Position numbers and translations under genes: made by a program. A DNA stretch of 64,000 bases from Macropodus opercularis (Eukaryota > Chordata > Actinopteri > Anabantiformes > Osphronemidae). The notes under the pieces were generated by a model, which did no database searches, was not told where the DNA came from, and was given only the letters and a program-made list of their open reading frames with translations. Location: NCBI GenBank assembly GCA_030770545.1, contig CM061098.1:13003001-13067000 (forward strand). The letters are read 5' to 3'. Below, piece by piece: positions 54,035 to 64,000 of this stretch (position 1 is the first letter of the stretch; every line of letters starts with the position of its first letter).

Positions 54035-54358
54035 TCAGAGGAGGAGATAGTAGGCCCAGTAGAGGATGTTGATGAAGAGGAAGGCCGTGGGGAAGGCGGT
54101 GCGGGCGTGACGGTCAATGTTGTGTGGATTTTTCACCGCGAAGACGGACGCTGCCCTGCGCGACGCGTCTTTCACTGACGACAGGCCGCAGCCCTGCTGT
54201 TCTGGCACCTTGCGTTTCGGTTCAGCGTGGTTCTTGTCGCCGCTGTCCGCTGGCGGCTCTGCAGGGGATCCCGTCTCCACAGGCTGCTTTGGTTGGGCGG
54301 CGCTGACGATGGGGATGGAGCCGTTTCCGTTGGATTCGCTGAGCTCCCTCAGAAGATC
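54035..54358 (-). CDS. gabrp: gabrp terminal coding exon 9 (M3-M4 loop, M4, stop)
   Basis: Encodes a Pro/Ser/Glu-rich cytoplasmic loop, NPHNIDRHARTAFPTAFLF, and M4 ending NILYWAYYLLL before TGA. Human GABRP ends NVFYWAYYMYF. Confidence 0.95.
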   Translation of the reverse strand, partial: DLLRELSESNGNGSIPIVSAAQPKQPVETGSPAEPPADSGDKNHAEPKRKVPEQQGCGLSSVKDASRRAASVFAVKNPHNIDRHARTAFPTAFLFINILYWAYYLLL

Positions 54359-56426
54359 CTGGTGGACAAACAGAAGGATGGACACGTGAACAATTTGCTC
54401 TCTGGTCTACATATGAATGTGTTCAGAACAGGCCGCTCACCCGGTGTAAATCCTCTAATGTATGGTGCTGCATGGTGTAAAAATGAGCACAGGCGTATTC
54501 CAGCAGGGCTCCAAAGATGAAGGTGAAGCAGATGCCCAGGTAAACGTCTATGGCCTTTATGAAGCAGTTGGCGTTGGGCAGAGACGTGCGGGCACCCATC
54601 ATCAGAGTGGTCATCGTCAAAACTGTCGTCACGCCTGGAGGACAGAGGAATTTAAATATTCTGCGTTGACCTCATCGTCACAGCGGTCAAGGCAGGTTTT
54701 CCATCCACTGATGTACATGCGGGATGGAAGCATTCACAGCTAGTAATCTGTAGTAGTAGCTGTCCCAGAAACCATAATTGATAAACACGTTGTGTAATGA
54801 AGTCAATACCAGGGCACTGACCAATACACGTCCTAGCTGGCACTGAGGACTGGCTGATCCAGAAAGAGACCCAGGACAGAACCACCAGCAGAATGGAGGG
54901 AACGTACGTCTCCAAGATGAAGAACAATACGTTTCTGCGCAGCGCGAAGTGTAGCACCAGCTTAGGGTACTGTCCTGCAAAGAGACACAACGGAGCGCTC
55001 AGGGAGAGAAACGTGCAGAACGTGAACCCATAAGGAAGAGGAACCGCCCGGGAACATCGAGTCCAGCACCTGTTTCATACACGGCCCGTGACACGGACGT
55101 GTAGTAGCTCTCTACGCTGTACTGGGCCAGCCGCAGCGTGTCCAGACCCTTGACAGAATCGTTCCCTCTGGTCCAGTAGAATACGACATCCTGCAGGTTG
55201 TAGCCCCCTGAACACCGACACACACGCGTATGTATGTATATACGTATAGATATAAATACAAGTAAATAAAGTTTGTTCAGCTTGATACTCACTATACAGA
55301 TGAACATGGCTGATGATGAGGATATTGTGCCAATCACTCACTTGATAGATAGATGCTAGATGGTGATGATGATGATGGAGTGAGGGGGGTGGACGTTACA
55401 GGTATTACTCACAGCTCTCCAGCTGCAGCGTGCACACCTGTCTGTCCATGGGGTACTTGGTCAGATCCATGTTGCAGGCGATCGTCGCCGTGATGCTGTT
55501 GTGTATTCACAAGAAAGTCACCAAAAGGGCTCGCGGTCGAAAGAATTTATCATTTCTGCATCGGTTGGACGTAACAGATTAGGCATCAGGTCACATTTTT
55601 ATTTTGCCTGCGGGCGACAAATCTTCACTAATAGAATGTGACCACTTGGAAGGGCACGAGTAATGAAGGAATTCACTGGCATTCCCTGAAGGTACGTGAC
55701 TGACTCATGATACATGTTTGTGTTGTTGTTTTTTTTTTTGTGCTTTCATTTTTTAATGTTGAACCTAAGGCTAATTCGCAGTTGATTGCCACAACAATCA
55801 CAGAACAGCAGGAAAATCAATAAAAGCTGTTCACTCTCCCTTTTCTGATTTCTTCCATTCGACTTTCTATTCTTCCAGGTCAATTTTCTCCTACAAGCTC
55901 ATCTCAAACTGAAAAGTAGATTTTGTTTACACGTCCAAGAACGACAAATGTCATCAAATGTCAAATAAGCCTAAGCCCTTTTTTTTTTTTTTTACCGGAG
56001 GGCGTAGAGAACAGTTCCATTGCTGAAGATGCGTATGAGGCGGTTTTCCACCGTGACGTCGTGCAGGAAGGAGCGCTTGGAGTCTGGGATGAAGGTATCG
56101 GGGATCCAGAGCAGTGACACCAGGCGTCCGTCTACACTGACGCTCTCATTTCCCGGAAACACCAGCCTGGAATCTCGCCAGCGCTGACGGAGGAAGATGG
56201 TGGCGGTGTAGTCCTACAATATCATAAGCAGAAGACGAAACCGTGACATATTCATTGGTCTCTGTCGTTCAGCCACACGCCTACGTAGAGAGAGCTGTTT
56301 ACCATATTGATTTCAGAGATGGCATCAATGCTGGCGATATCCAGGCTCATTCCAATTTCAACAGGACCTTCTGATAAAATCAAGGGAAACAAAGGACACT
56401 TTGGGAGAGGGTCATAGTTCAGCTAC

Positions 56427-56465
<39 letters not shown>

Positions 56466-56803
56466 AGCATCATCTGCTTTGAGCAAGATACTAAATCCTT
56501 CTACTCAGGCTTCTTGTTACCATTAAAATTGGGCCTGAGGTAGCGATTGTAGCCTTTCATCAGCTTCTGAATTGTGGGCTGAAGCTGGGAGTCGTTCCAC
56601 TCGCCCCAACGGTGGTTAGGAAACGTACAAGCGCTGATCAAAGAGCAAAAAGCAAAAAGAAAGCACAAGCACAGGAACCAGCTTGAATAGAAATCCCACC
56701 ATTAACTTTATGTTCAGGACCTTCGTTTCTTTCAGCCCATATTGACTCACCCAGGTGTGAAGGTCAGGTAGGGGATCAGGAGAGCGAGCAGCTGGACGGG
56801 CAT
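54035..56803 (-). CDS. gabrp: GABA-A receptor subunit pi, complete coding region, 9 exons
   Basis: The spliced CDS on the minus strand is 1344 nt (447 residues plus stop; human 440). Exons in transcript order: 56803-56751, 56633-56521, 56370-56303, 56213-55996, 55495-55413, 55207-55070, 54974-54822, 54634-54441, 54358-54035. All phases agree, and the 68- and 83-nt exons are typical of GABA-A subunit genes. Signal peptide about 1-18; extracellular ligand-binding domain; Cys-loop Cys158-Cys172 (CNMDLTKYPMDRQVC); M1 about 243-264, M2 about 270-290, M3 about 300-322, M4 about 425-445. The short M3-M4 loop is about 100 residues. The subunit forms part of pentameric GABA-gated chloride channels at the plasma membrane. 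Pi is assigned from LQLESWGY, PARTCIGVTTVLTMTTLMMG and ANCFIKAIDVYLGICF. Start: Met followed by a hydrophobic signal peptide. Confidence 0.93.
54441..54634 (-). CDS. gabrp: gabrp coding exon 8 (M2 and M3)
   Basis: Encodes VTTVLTMTTLMMGARTSLPN (pore-lining M2) and FIKAIDVYLGICFTFIFGAL (M3), then YACAHFYTMQ. Confidence 0.97.
54822..54974 (-). CDS. gabrp: gabrp coding exon 7 (M1)
   Basis: Encodes LHFALRRNVLFFILETYVPS, membrane segment M1 (LVVLSWVSFWIS) and VPARTCI at the start of M2. Confidence 0.97.
55070..55207 (-). CDS. gabrp: gabrp coding exon 6
   Basis: Encodes GYNLQDVVFYWTRGNDSVKG and RLAQYSVESYYTSVSRAVYE. Human GABRP has a similar RGNDSVRG. The split codon at its start gives Trp in LESWGY. 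Confidence 0.94.
55413..55495 (-). CDS. gabrp: gabrp coding exon 5 (Cys-loop, 83 nt)
   Basis: Encodes the Cys-loop with Cys158 and Cys172 and the following CTLQLES. Length 83 nt is typical for this exon in GABA-A genes. Confidence 0.96.
55996..56213 (-). CDS. gabrp: gabrp coding exon 4
   Basis: Encodes DYTATIFLRQRWRDSRL, LWIPDTFIPDSKRSFLHDVT and NRLIRIFSNGTVLYALR, core of the ligand-binding domain. Confidence 0.96.
56303..56370 (-). CDS. gabrp: gabrp coding exon 3 (68 nt)
   Basis: Encodes GPVEIGMSLDIASIDAISEI, the beta-strand region with IASI and ISEINM. Length 68 nt is the usual one for this exon in the family. Confidence 0.94.
56429..56460. repeat. CA microsatellite in gabrp intron 2
   Basis: Perfect CA run between gabrp exons 2 and 3. 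Confidence 0.95.
56521..56633 (-). CDS. gabrp: gabrp coding exon 2
   Basis: Encodes the mature N-terminus, including QPTIQKLMKGYNRYLRPNF. The YxRxLRP pattern is typical of GABA-A subunits. Donor GTAACA. Confidence 0.9.
56751..56803 (-). CDS. gabrp: gabrp coding exon 1 (signal peptide)
   Basis: Encodes MPVQLLALLIPYLTFTPG, a hydrophobic secretion signal, with donor GTGAGT. A TTTCCCAG at 56839-56846 suggests the 5' UTR may be interrupted by an intron. Confidence 0.82.
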
Positions 56804-57576
56804 TATGGACGAACAGTCGGAGGGTCTGCAACTCTGCTCTGGGAAACACAAAGCACAGTCCACATATCACCCCCCTGGACGGAGACAGCTCCACAGGCTG
56901 ACCACAGGGTGGCAGCATCTCATCGATCGCGGCGGCAAACCTCAGGGGAAATCTGGCACAGAAGCCATTCTCAGCCTCCCGGCTCTCCCTGCCTCAACAC
57001 GTGAGAAACGCACTGGGAACTGGTATTGATCCCAGCCTCCCTGTTTCCATGAATACAGAAGCAGGTGCTCAATTTGACTCACATGCCCACACACACGAAC
57101 TAGTGTCTAGATTGGAAAAAAAAAAGAATACGCTCCCACTTTACGCTTACATTTCTGTTTAGGTGGCCTTTTTACACAAGAAGTGTAGTATGTCAGCTGC
57201 TGATCCACTCAGCCAATACTTCTCTGATCGTGAGTGTAGCTCATCAAGGATCGCTGCAGACCACCACTGACCACTGCTGCCCACCCTCTGTTCCTCGCAG
57301 ACATAAATCTGACTGTCAGTAGCCTCACACACCTCAGCTGCCTTTACCTCTCACTTACTTTCAAATCCATCACAGCAGGGGTTGGTTTCCACATCCCCAC
57401 ACATGTTATATTTATGTTTTTGCTGGATCTTAGCAGCACCATTAAATATATTTAATGATGCATTATACACAGAGCTGTCATTACAAATGATTATACTCAT
57501 GAGCACTATGAATGCATTCCATAACTGCAAAACAGTCCAGTAAAATTAATCCTGTTTGACATATAAATGATAATTT

Positions 57577-57769
57577 TTACTTCCAGTGTTATTGATTTGA
57601 CTTGTTTTTTGTTTTTTTTCCATCCTTCACCTATGTCTATCTCTGCAGCTGTGTGCTCACTAGCTACAACATGTCTCAGTGTTTCCTTTCTATACATTTC
57701 TCTAGAGTTGACTGTACATGCAGGCTGATCAAAGAAGACACATTTTCATTCCAGAGTTCTTTAGTGTGA
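57577..57769 (+). repeat. Dispersed direct repeat, copy 1
   Basis: Shares long matching blocks with 61301-61499, including CTTCCAGTGTTATT, CATCCTTCACCT, TCAGTGTTTCCTTTCT, CTGTACATGCA and GAAGACACATTTTC, in the same order and orientation. Probably an interspersed element of unknown family. Confidence 0.75.
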
Positions 57770-60412
57770 ACGTTTTCCTCGGGCTTTCAGTGTTTCCATA
57801 AAAGCAGTTGTTTCTCTCCTACCTGTTTCTGATTTCCTTCTGCACCTCAGGTCACTCCTCTCTCTTCCCTTTGTTTCCTCTTCCACGCGTCTGCTGTTTT
57901 TTTTTCCGTCCGAGGGGTCGAGACCGTTGCCGTCCCTCAGGTTATTTCTGATTAAATCCCAGTGTTGGTGTCAGTTGTCTAGTGATAAATCACAGTTTTG
58001 CTCTCTTATTTTCTCCTGTGGTGGTTGTTTGACTGTTTGTGCATCTTCCTCCGTCTCCGTGCACAGCTGTAGTCACCTCCTCACAGAGCCTCCGTGCAGA
58101 CCCCCTCCCATCCCTCTCTGTTCATGCCATTCACCCTCTTATTTGCACTGCATGTCTCCCCTGTTTCCCTCCCCTGCGCACACACGAGCACACACACGGT
58201 TTTATTTCCCATATAACTCATTCTTCTGCTCTCACTATTTGTATTGTTTGGCCCTTAATCTCTATCTACCTCCATCTCCTCCAATTTACACTGACACCAC
58301 ATTTCCTTCTGGGCTCCTAGACTCTCCGAGGTCTGTCTCATTGCCTTATGCCCTTTTTCTTTCCACCTCCAACTCCGTTCCCTTGCATCAGTGTCATCAT
58401 CTGAATTAGTTTCCTCTCAGCTCTGCCTCGTTCCTTTGTCTTCGCTCCCGTAAAATTCCCCTCTTCAATGTGGGTGAAATTGCAATTTGGACATTTTCAT
58501 TCTCGTAATCTGTCATAAAACTCCATCTCGTCTCTCCCTGGCTCACAATTTATGAATTTAACCCTGGTGGTATCCGAGCTACAGCAGCTGCGACTGTCCA
58601 TATTTCTAACATGGCTGTTGAAGCATATGGTGATTTATGGAAATCAGCTGGAGCGGAGTCATGGCATTGGTTAACGGTGATTGTGGTGGTGATGGTGATA
58701 AGTTATCTACACCTAGCAGTCAACCACAGCAACGGTCAGTCATTCAGCTCCTGCTGACATTCGGTGGTTTCACTAATCTCTATTAGCTCTTGATTCTTCT
58801 TGAGCTTCAACTTTAATTATGTAGGTTGGCCTCTAAGAGCCCTCTTCTATCTCCCGCATGTGAAAAAGAGGGAATACACCACCTAATAATGCTATAGATT
58901 CGATTTCAGGCCTCCCGGTCCTCCCCCAGTGCTGACGAATGATGTTAACTGGTCGGATAAATAACATGTTGCACCAGTTGCACAGGCTGTGCTCATAAAT
59001 AATTCTTATTCTTAATTTCATGCACTGATGGCTACATTTTAATAAACTGGTAGGAGGAGGAGATAAAGGCTGTGGAAGAAACATGGGCTAACACAGTCTG
59101 ATCTGCATTCACCTTGAGATTCCTTGACAGTGAAAGAGATAAATGGAGACGTTTGGGAGGCACCGGAGGAGGAGGATGTAAATGTTTGATCAGGGAGTTA
59201 GGAGGCTAATAAATAATTAGAGTCCGAGCAGCCACGCTGGAGTGGCAGACAACTCAGTTTAAGTCAGCATCCACCTGGTTGCTTCCGCCTACACCATGAC
59301 TGCTTTCCTTCGTAGCTTTCTTCCCACTCAAACATGCTTAGAATTGAACTGTTTACGAGCTGACGCTTTAGTCGTTTTGTCAGAACCACACATGCTACAA
59401 GTAAAAGGAAATTTCCAAGCTTTAAAAATGGGCCAAATGCTGATGAAGGCTGAGCTCGGCTCAGACACAGCTGGCACCAGTGGGTGTCTGGACCAGGGAC
59501 TGTTTGCACAAGTTGTATATGTTCATAAGTCTGTTTACTGAATAATTAACTGTGCCCATATTAATATGACTGAACAACAAAGATAATAACTTCTTGACAA
59601 TATTAACAGTATGTTTAGAGACGTCATCCCGATTATGTTTAGCTGCTGACGCTCTCAACCATCTCCTGCCCAACAAAGGACAGTGCAGAGTTTGATGTCT
59701 TCTGCATCGCTCTCCTGTGTCCTCTTCCTTCCACGAGTACGATTAAGCAACTCGATGATGCCACGTTTCCGGTGACGCTCGGGTCCCCGTCGCCGGCGCG
59801 TCCATGCCCACGCGTTGACCCAGTGATTTACTGTCATGTGACAAATAAAAATGTCACAGGAGCGCCCGCGAAAGGGACAGAGATAAATCTCTCCTAAATG
59901 GCTGTGACGGCTGCCATGTCCAGGAGGCACGTGAATGAATTAATGTGGCGTATAGGCTGACATCTCAGCACTTGCCTCTGCTCTGAGCCAGCTGTCATGA
60001 CTGTTGCCTCAATATGTGAAGTGGATCAGGTGTTTTCTGTCATCTCTGTTCTCTTACAATGGATATGAATTTGTAATTTAACAAAAGGTCCGTTCACACA
60101 AGCTGTCTTTAGCCGTAGGTTTGATCTGTGGGAACACTTGACACTTCTTCTTTTCACTGTTAGGTTTGAATCTCCTGTCAGGCTCAGAAACCTCACACAG
60201 GCTGCTTTTGCATCGCTTCTCCTTTCATCATTTCTTTTTCTGTATATGTGATTAAACACAGTGTATTCTGTCTGGGACTGGGAACAAAGAACAACCTTCA
60301 GGAATACTTAATAGCAGAACTGCATTTGATGCTGTAATATTATTGTTTATAATTGTTTATTTAAAGTACATTAAGTTACACTAAGTTTAATGTAAGTTAT
60401 TGGTTGAAAAGT

Positions 60413-60431
60413 CTACTACTACTACTACTAC

Positions 60432-60464
<33 letters not shown>

Positions 60465-60470
60465 ATAATA
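60413..60470. repeat. Compound ACT / AAT trinucleotide repeat
   Basis: A run of ACT units followed by a run of AAT units. Confidence 0.95.
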
Positions 60471-60639
60471 ATGTTTTGATATTGGGAAGAAATAAATTTA
60501 TAAATTATGCAATTATTTTGTTGTTTTGTTGTATGATTATAATGATGGTCTGTAGTGTAGTGTTATTTTCAACCAGGATATTGATTTTACCTCCTATATT
60601 CCAGAAATGTCCCAATGTGTCTGCTCACTAGTGTAATTA

Positions 60640-61150
60640 ATTGCTAACTGGATGCCCAGTCACTCCCTGGACCCTCCAGTTAATTCACGATACTGCCGCC
60701 GCAGTTCTGACCAAAGTTATCAAGGGAGATATTTTTTTCTTTTACATTACTGTCTCACAAATGGTTTCTCATGCCATGCGAAAGGGAACGTGAATATCCT
60801 TCCTTCTGAAGCTCCATCAAATCCTGTACTGCCCTCAGTTTCGTGACTTTCTGCTTGTGGTTGCTTGAGTTTCTAAATCTAGAATGGGAGGTGGAACCTT
60901 TAGTGATCGAGGTCCTCTCCTGTGGAACTGACTCCCAGGTTCAGTGTGAGGCAGAAGACCCTTAAACTCAGGCGCTTCTTCTTTTTAAATGAACCTTATA
61001 GTGAGACCTGTCTCAGGTGCTGCTGTGCCTTTTCTTCTTCCTCTCTCTTTATCATTTTAGCCTCTGAACTGTTTGCTTCCAATGCCAGTTTTTTGTCTTC
61101 TGCCCCCTCACCTCAGCCGGTCGAGGCAGATGGCCACCCGCCCTGAAGCT
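60640..61150 (+). mobile_element. Degraded non-LTR retrotransposon (LINE) 3' fragment
   Basis: Pieces resemble the C-terminal part of a teleost LINE reverse-transcriptase ORF and its 3' end: an alanine-rich GCCGCCGCAGTTCTGACC stretch near 60690, TGTGGAACTGACTCCCAGGT near 60921, and GCCGGTCGAGGCAGATGG near 61115. Frames are broken throughout. Family not assigned; Rex1- or L2-type elements are likely. Confidence 0.5.
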
Positions 61151-61300
61151 GGTTCTAATAAGAAAACAACAAATCTACGGAGCAAATTTATATTTAAAAA
61201 TAAAATTTAAAATGTAAGTAGGATTTCTAAGTGTTTAACAAAAATACTGACCTCTGGTGTCATACATGATCATTTGTCTTGTTGTTTAAAATGTGTTCTC

Positions 61301-61499
61301 TTACTTCCAGTGTTATTAATTTTACTTGTTGTTTTTTTTAGTTTTTTCATCCTTCACCTGCCTCTATCTCTTGAACTAGAAGCTAAATTTAGCTACAGAA
61401 GGTTTCAGTGTTTCCTTTCTTTACATTTCCCTGACGTTGCCTGTACATGCACGCTGAACAGAGAAGACACATTTTCCTTCCAGAGTTCTGTAACGTGAG
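61301..61499 (+). repeat. Dispersed direct repeat, copy 2
   Basis: Second copy, about 3.7 kb from copy 1, with small indels and substitutions. It lies shortly after the LINE fragment, whereas copy 1 has no such neighbour. Confidence 0.75.
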
Positions 61500-64000
61500 A
61501 AGAAGTACCGCCTTTGTCTCCCTTTCAGGATTTAAGATTACAATGAACAGAACATAGAGAATATTTCTCCGATCCTGAGGAGGCCTTGATTTGAAGGTGA
61601 CAAATGTAGTTCACATGTTAATATCATAGACATCTCGGAACGGCCACGGCGCGTTCTTGTTTTCACAAAGCCACTTGCTAAAGGGCTTTTTAAATCACCA
61701 GTGCGTACTGAGCTGCGGTGATCCGCGGTACAAATTACTAGGGCTCTGTTTGTCCTTCCTACACGAGCCAACCTGCAGCAGCGCTTGTCTTTATTGCTGC
61801 ACTGTTAATAGGATGGTTAATATATGTGGTCTTTGCTGTTGAGTTACATTGGCTTCAAGAATTACAGTTAAAATTCAGAAAACCCTGGCAAACACTGGGT
61901 TTGGACAGTTTATAAATATAATATACATATATAATATCATACAATTATAGACAAGCAACTTCAAATATAATAATACTAGATCCTGCAATTTAACGGTATG
62001 AAACAGAGCCACCCTAATAAAAGCAGAATGATTAAGATAGGACTTTAGATTACCTGCTCCTACAACTGATGCCGTTTATGTGCTCAAGTGCCCGTGACGA
62101 CGGGCTTTTGTAGGAAAGACAAACAGATCCGTAAAAACTTGTACAGCGGAACACCGCAGCCCCCTATGCACCGCTGAGTTTCAAAGCCCTGTAGCAAGAC
62201 TTTTTATGGAAGCAGAACACAGAACAGAACACTTAAATGAAGGGGCAGAGGAAGGAAGAATTTATCGCCTTCAGTAACAGAAGCCTCCAGACTAAATGCA
62301 CAAGATCCTATTAGTTTGGGGGTCAGGGTAAATTTAGGGTAGGGTAACTACATTTTATTTTTTAAATATTTGCCCGTCTGCTATAATATTGTTGATATTA
62401 TACATTAGATCTTCTGTTTTGCTTAACTGCACTTCTGTGGTTGAAGCCACACCTGCAAGATTGAACTTGACAGCACACATGTCTTAATGTCTTGGCTCTG
62501 CACCTGATGAAGAACCTGTTTAAAAATCATGATGAAACGTCAACTGATGCTTTGTTCCTGTTTTACTTTCGCGGTGCGGGCGACGCAAGATTAGCTTCAT
62601 TCGCGAATTATGAAACACGGAATTGCGAGGCAGCCCGTAGCCGCCGGAGTCCCTCTGGAAACAGTTTGCAGTCGTTTGAAAAACAGTTGCTTTGCTGCTT
62701 TTCCATGAGGGTTTGGGGGATTTGGAACTCATCCCAGATGGAGTGAAAACACAGTAATCCAGTGTGAAGTAAGCCGCTTACTCCCTCAGTGTTAACATCT
62801 TATTTTCTGTCTTTACACTTGGCTGCTGGTTGGAATGGCTGGGAGGTTCTTTAAGCTTCATACCCTCTTGTCCCCTGTGGAGTGGAAAGTCATCATGGCT
62901 GGGAGTACTGCATGTCTGCTTAACTGCAACTAAAGATCATTATTTCTGTTAAAAAAATAAATAAATGAATGAAAGGAAAAGTAAGGTGTCATCCTTCAAA
63001 TTATCTGTCTCTTATATCTCGCTCTCTCTCTTTTATTTATAAAAAAAAAAACCTGAGCACACATCATTTGCATGACAGACTGATTATCTGAATCTTCACA
63101 TTTAACCACCCAGCTCCTCATCTCCATTATTTTATATCTCTATCAAGATAGCATTGATGCTTTTATCCTTAGGGATAAACCTGCACAGTGCCTTGAGTAA
63201 TAGGCAAATGTTTGCAGAAGCAACAAAATGGACTTTACAGTGATTACACTAATTCTCACTACATTTATTTTGGCACTGCGCTAGCCCAGGGGAAGATAAA
63301 CAGTTGCTCAAGCAAGTCTCTCCTGGCCAAAGAGCACCTGCTCGCTCTGCCCTCAGGTCCGCTGTTGTTGGAGCTGTCAGCAGCAGAGCAGGGAGAACGC
63401 CCCACTCTGTGGACAGAACGTGTCAAAAACCACCAAGAAGAAAAGTCCGTGTGTCGTATCAGTTCAGTCAGTTTTCCCTTTTCTTAGCAGAGCTGTGGGA
63501 GTTCACTTCTCCCCTAAGCCATCACAGAAGCCAAGCACATGGGAAACAAAGCTACTCCAGCCCCAGCTCCAATTAAATCTTCATGCAGTCAGTCAATATT
63601 GTCCGAACTGAAAAATAAAACCAGAGCATCCAGTACCAGGTACAGTTTGGACACGTGTTCTCCTTCAGTGGTTCTTAGTTTTTATTGTGACCATTAAAGG
63701 GCTTTCACTCATTCAGTTCTCGAACAGTCGTAGAGGTGCTGACTACTTCTTGGCTACTTTTCCTTCGCCCTTTGGTTGAGCTCGTTTCAAACGTTGGTCT
63801 GCAGTTTCATTTGGTAAAGCTCTAGAAATGTTTGTGTGAACATTATACTACAAGGCACCAGTGAGAGCGTTGACCTGCCGATGAATGTAGAGAGAAATGT
63901 AGAGAAATAAATACTAGCTGAGCGTGAAGATGAATTCTAAAAACAGTTGTTTATTAACTCATCACTTTCCTGGAATTGTCTGTCCTGTGGATTTAGCCCC

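Larger units (their letters stand above)
56804..64000. other. Sequence upstream of gabrp, no supported coding exon
   Basis: 7.2 kb containing the presumed gabrp leader and promoter near 56804-57050, a direct repeat pair, an ACT/AAT microsatellite and an old LINE fragment. Short open frames lack splice context or similarity. Confidence 0.6.

Noticed and set aside
57927..58409. 160-codon plus-strand open frame upstream of gabrp
   Set aside because: Pyrimidine-rich sequence translating to Ser/Leu/Pro/Cys-rich low-complexity peptide; no similarity or splice context.
1..64000. tRNA, rRNA, microRNA, CRISPR or prokaryotic mobile systems
   Set aside because: I looked for tRNA B-box-like sequence, regular spaced repeats and the miR-143/145 and miR-378 mature sequences known from human 5q32, and saw none. 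A covariance-model search would be decisive.

Overview
This is eukaryotic, vertebrate genomic DNA, almost certainly from a ray-finned (teleost) fish. The genes are split into many short exons with GT-AG introns of moderate size. Microsatellites and homopolymer tracts are abundant. The retroposon debris resembles common teleost repeats, and the predicted proteins are close to but clearly diverged from the human orthologues as I remember them. There are no operons, CRISPR arrays, prophages or other prokaryotic features.

Three protein-coding genes can be reconstructed exon by exon with consistent splice phases. (1) ablim3, plus strand, 7274-35470: 23 coding exons, 695 residues, four N-terminal LIM domains, a serine/tyrosine/proline-rich linker and a C-terminal villin headpiece. 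(2) afap1l1, plus strand, 36927-52976: 19 coding exons, 751 residues, two PH domains and a C-terminal coiled coil. (3) gabrp, minus strand, 56803-54035: 9 coding exons, 447 residues, a pi-type GABA-A receptor subunit with signal peptide, Cys-loop and four membrane segments.

Layout: 1-6800 is non-coding upstream sequence. A GC-rich promoter and 5' leader lies at about 6826-7273. ablim3 follows, with large introns 1-3 that hold possible regulatory sequence. Its 3' UTR ends near an ATTAAA signal at 36479, and afap1l1 starts about 430 bp further on, head to tail. afap1l1 has a 9.5-kb first intron containing a possible second first exon at 44002-44032. afap1l1 and gabrp converge, with stop codons about 1.06 kb apart. 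From 56804 to the end I find no coding exon, only repeats, including an old LINE fragment and one copy pair of an unassigned repeat.

ablim3 and afap1l1 both encode actin-filament-associated adaptors. Human ABLIM3 and AFAP1L1 are neighbours on 5q32, and human GABRP is on 5q35, so the content fits one ancestral chromosome. I see no evidence of a novel multi-gene system. The most useful new points concern transcript structure: an in-frame alternative donor in ablim3, an alternative afap1l1 first exon, two GC-AG introns in afap1l1, and an unexplained coding-looking antisense segment inside afap1l1 intron 1.
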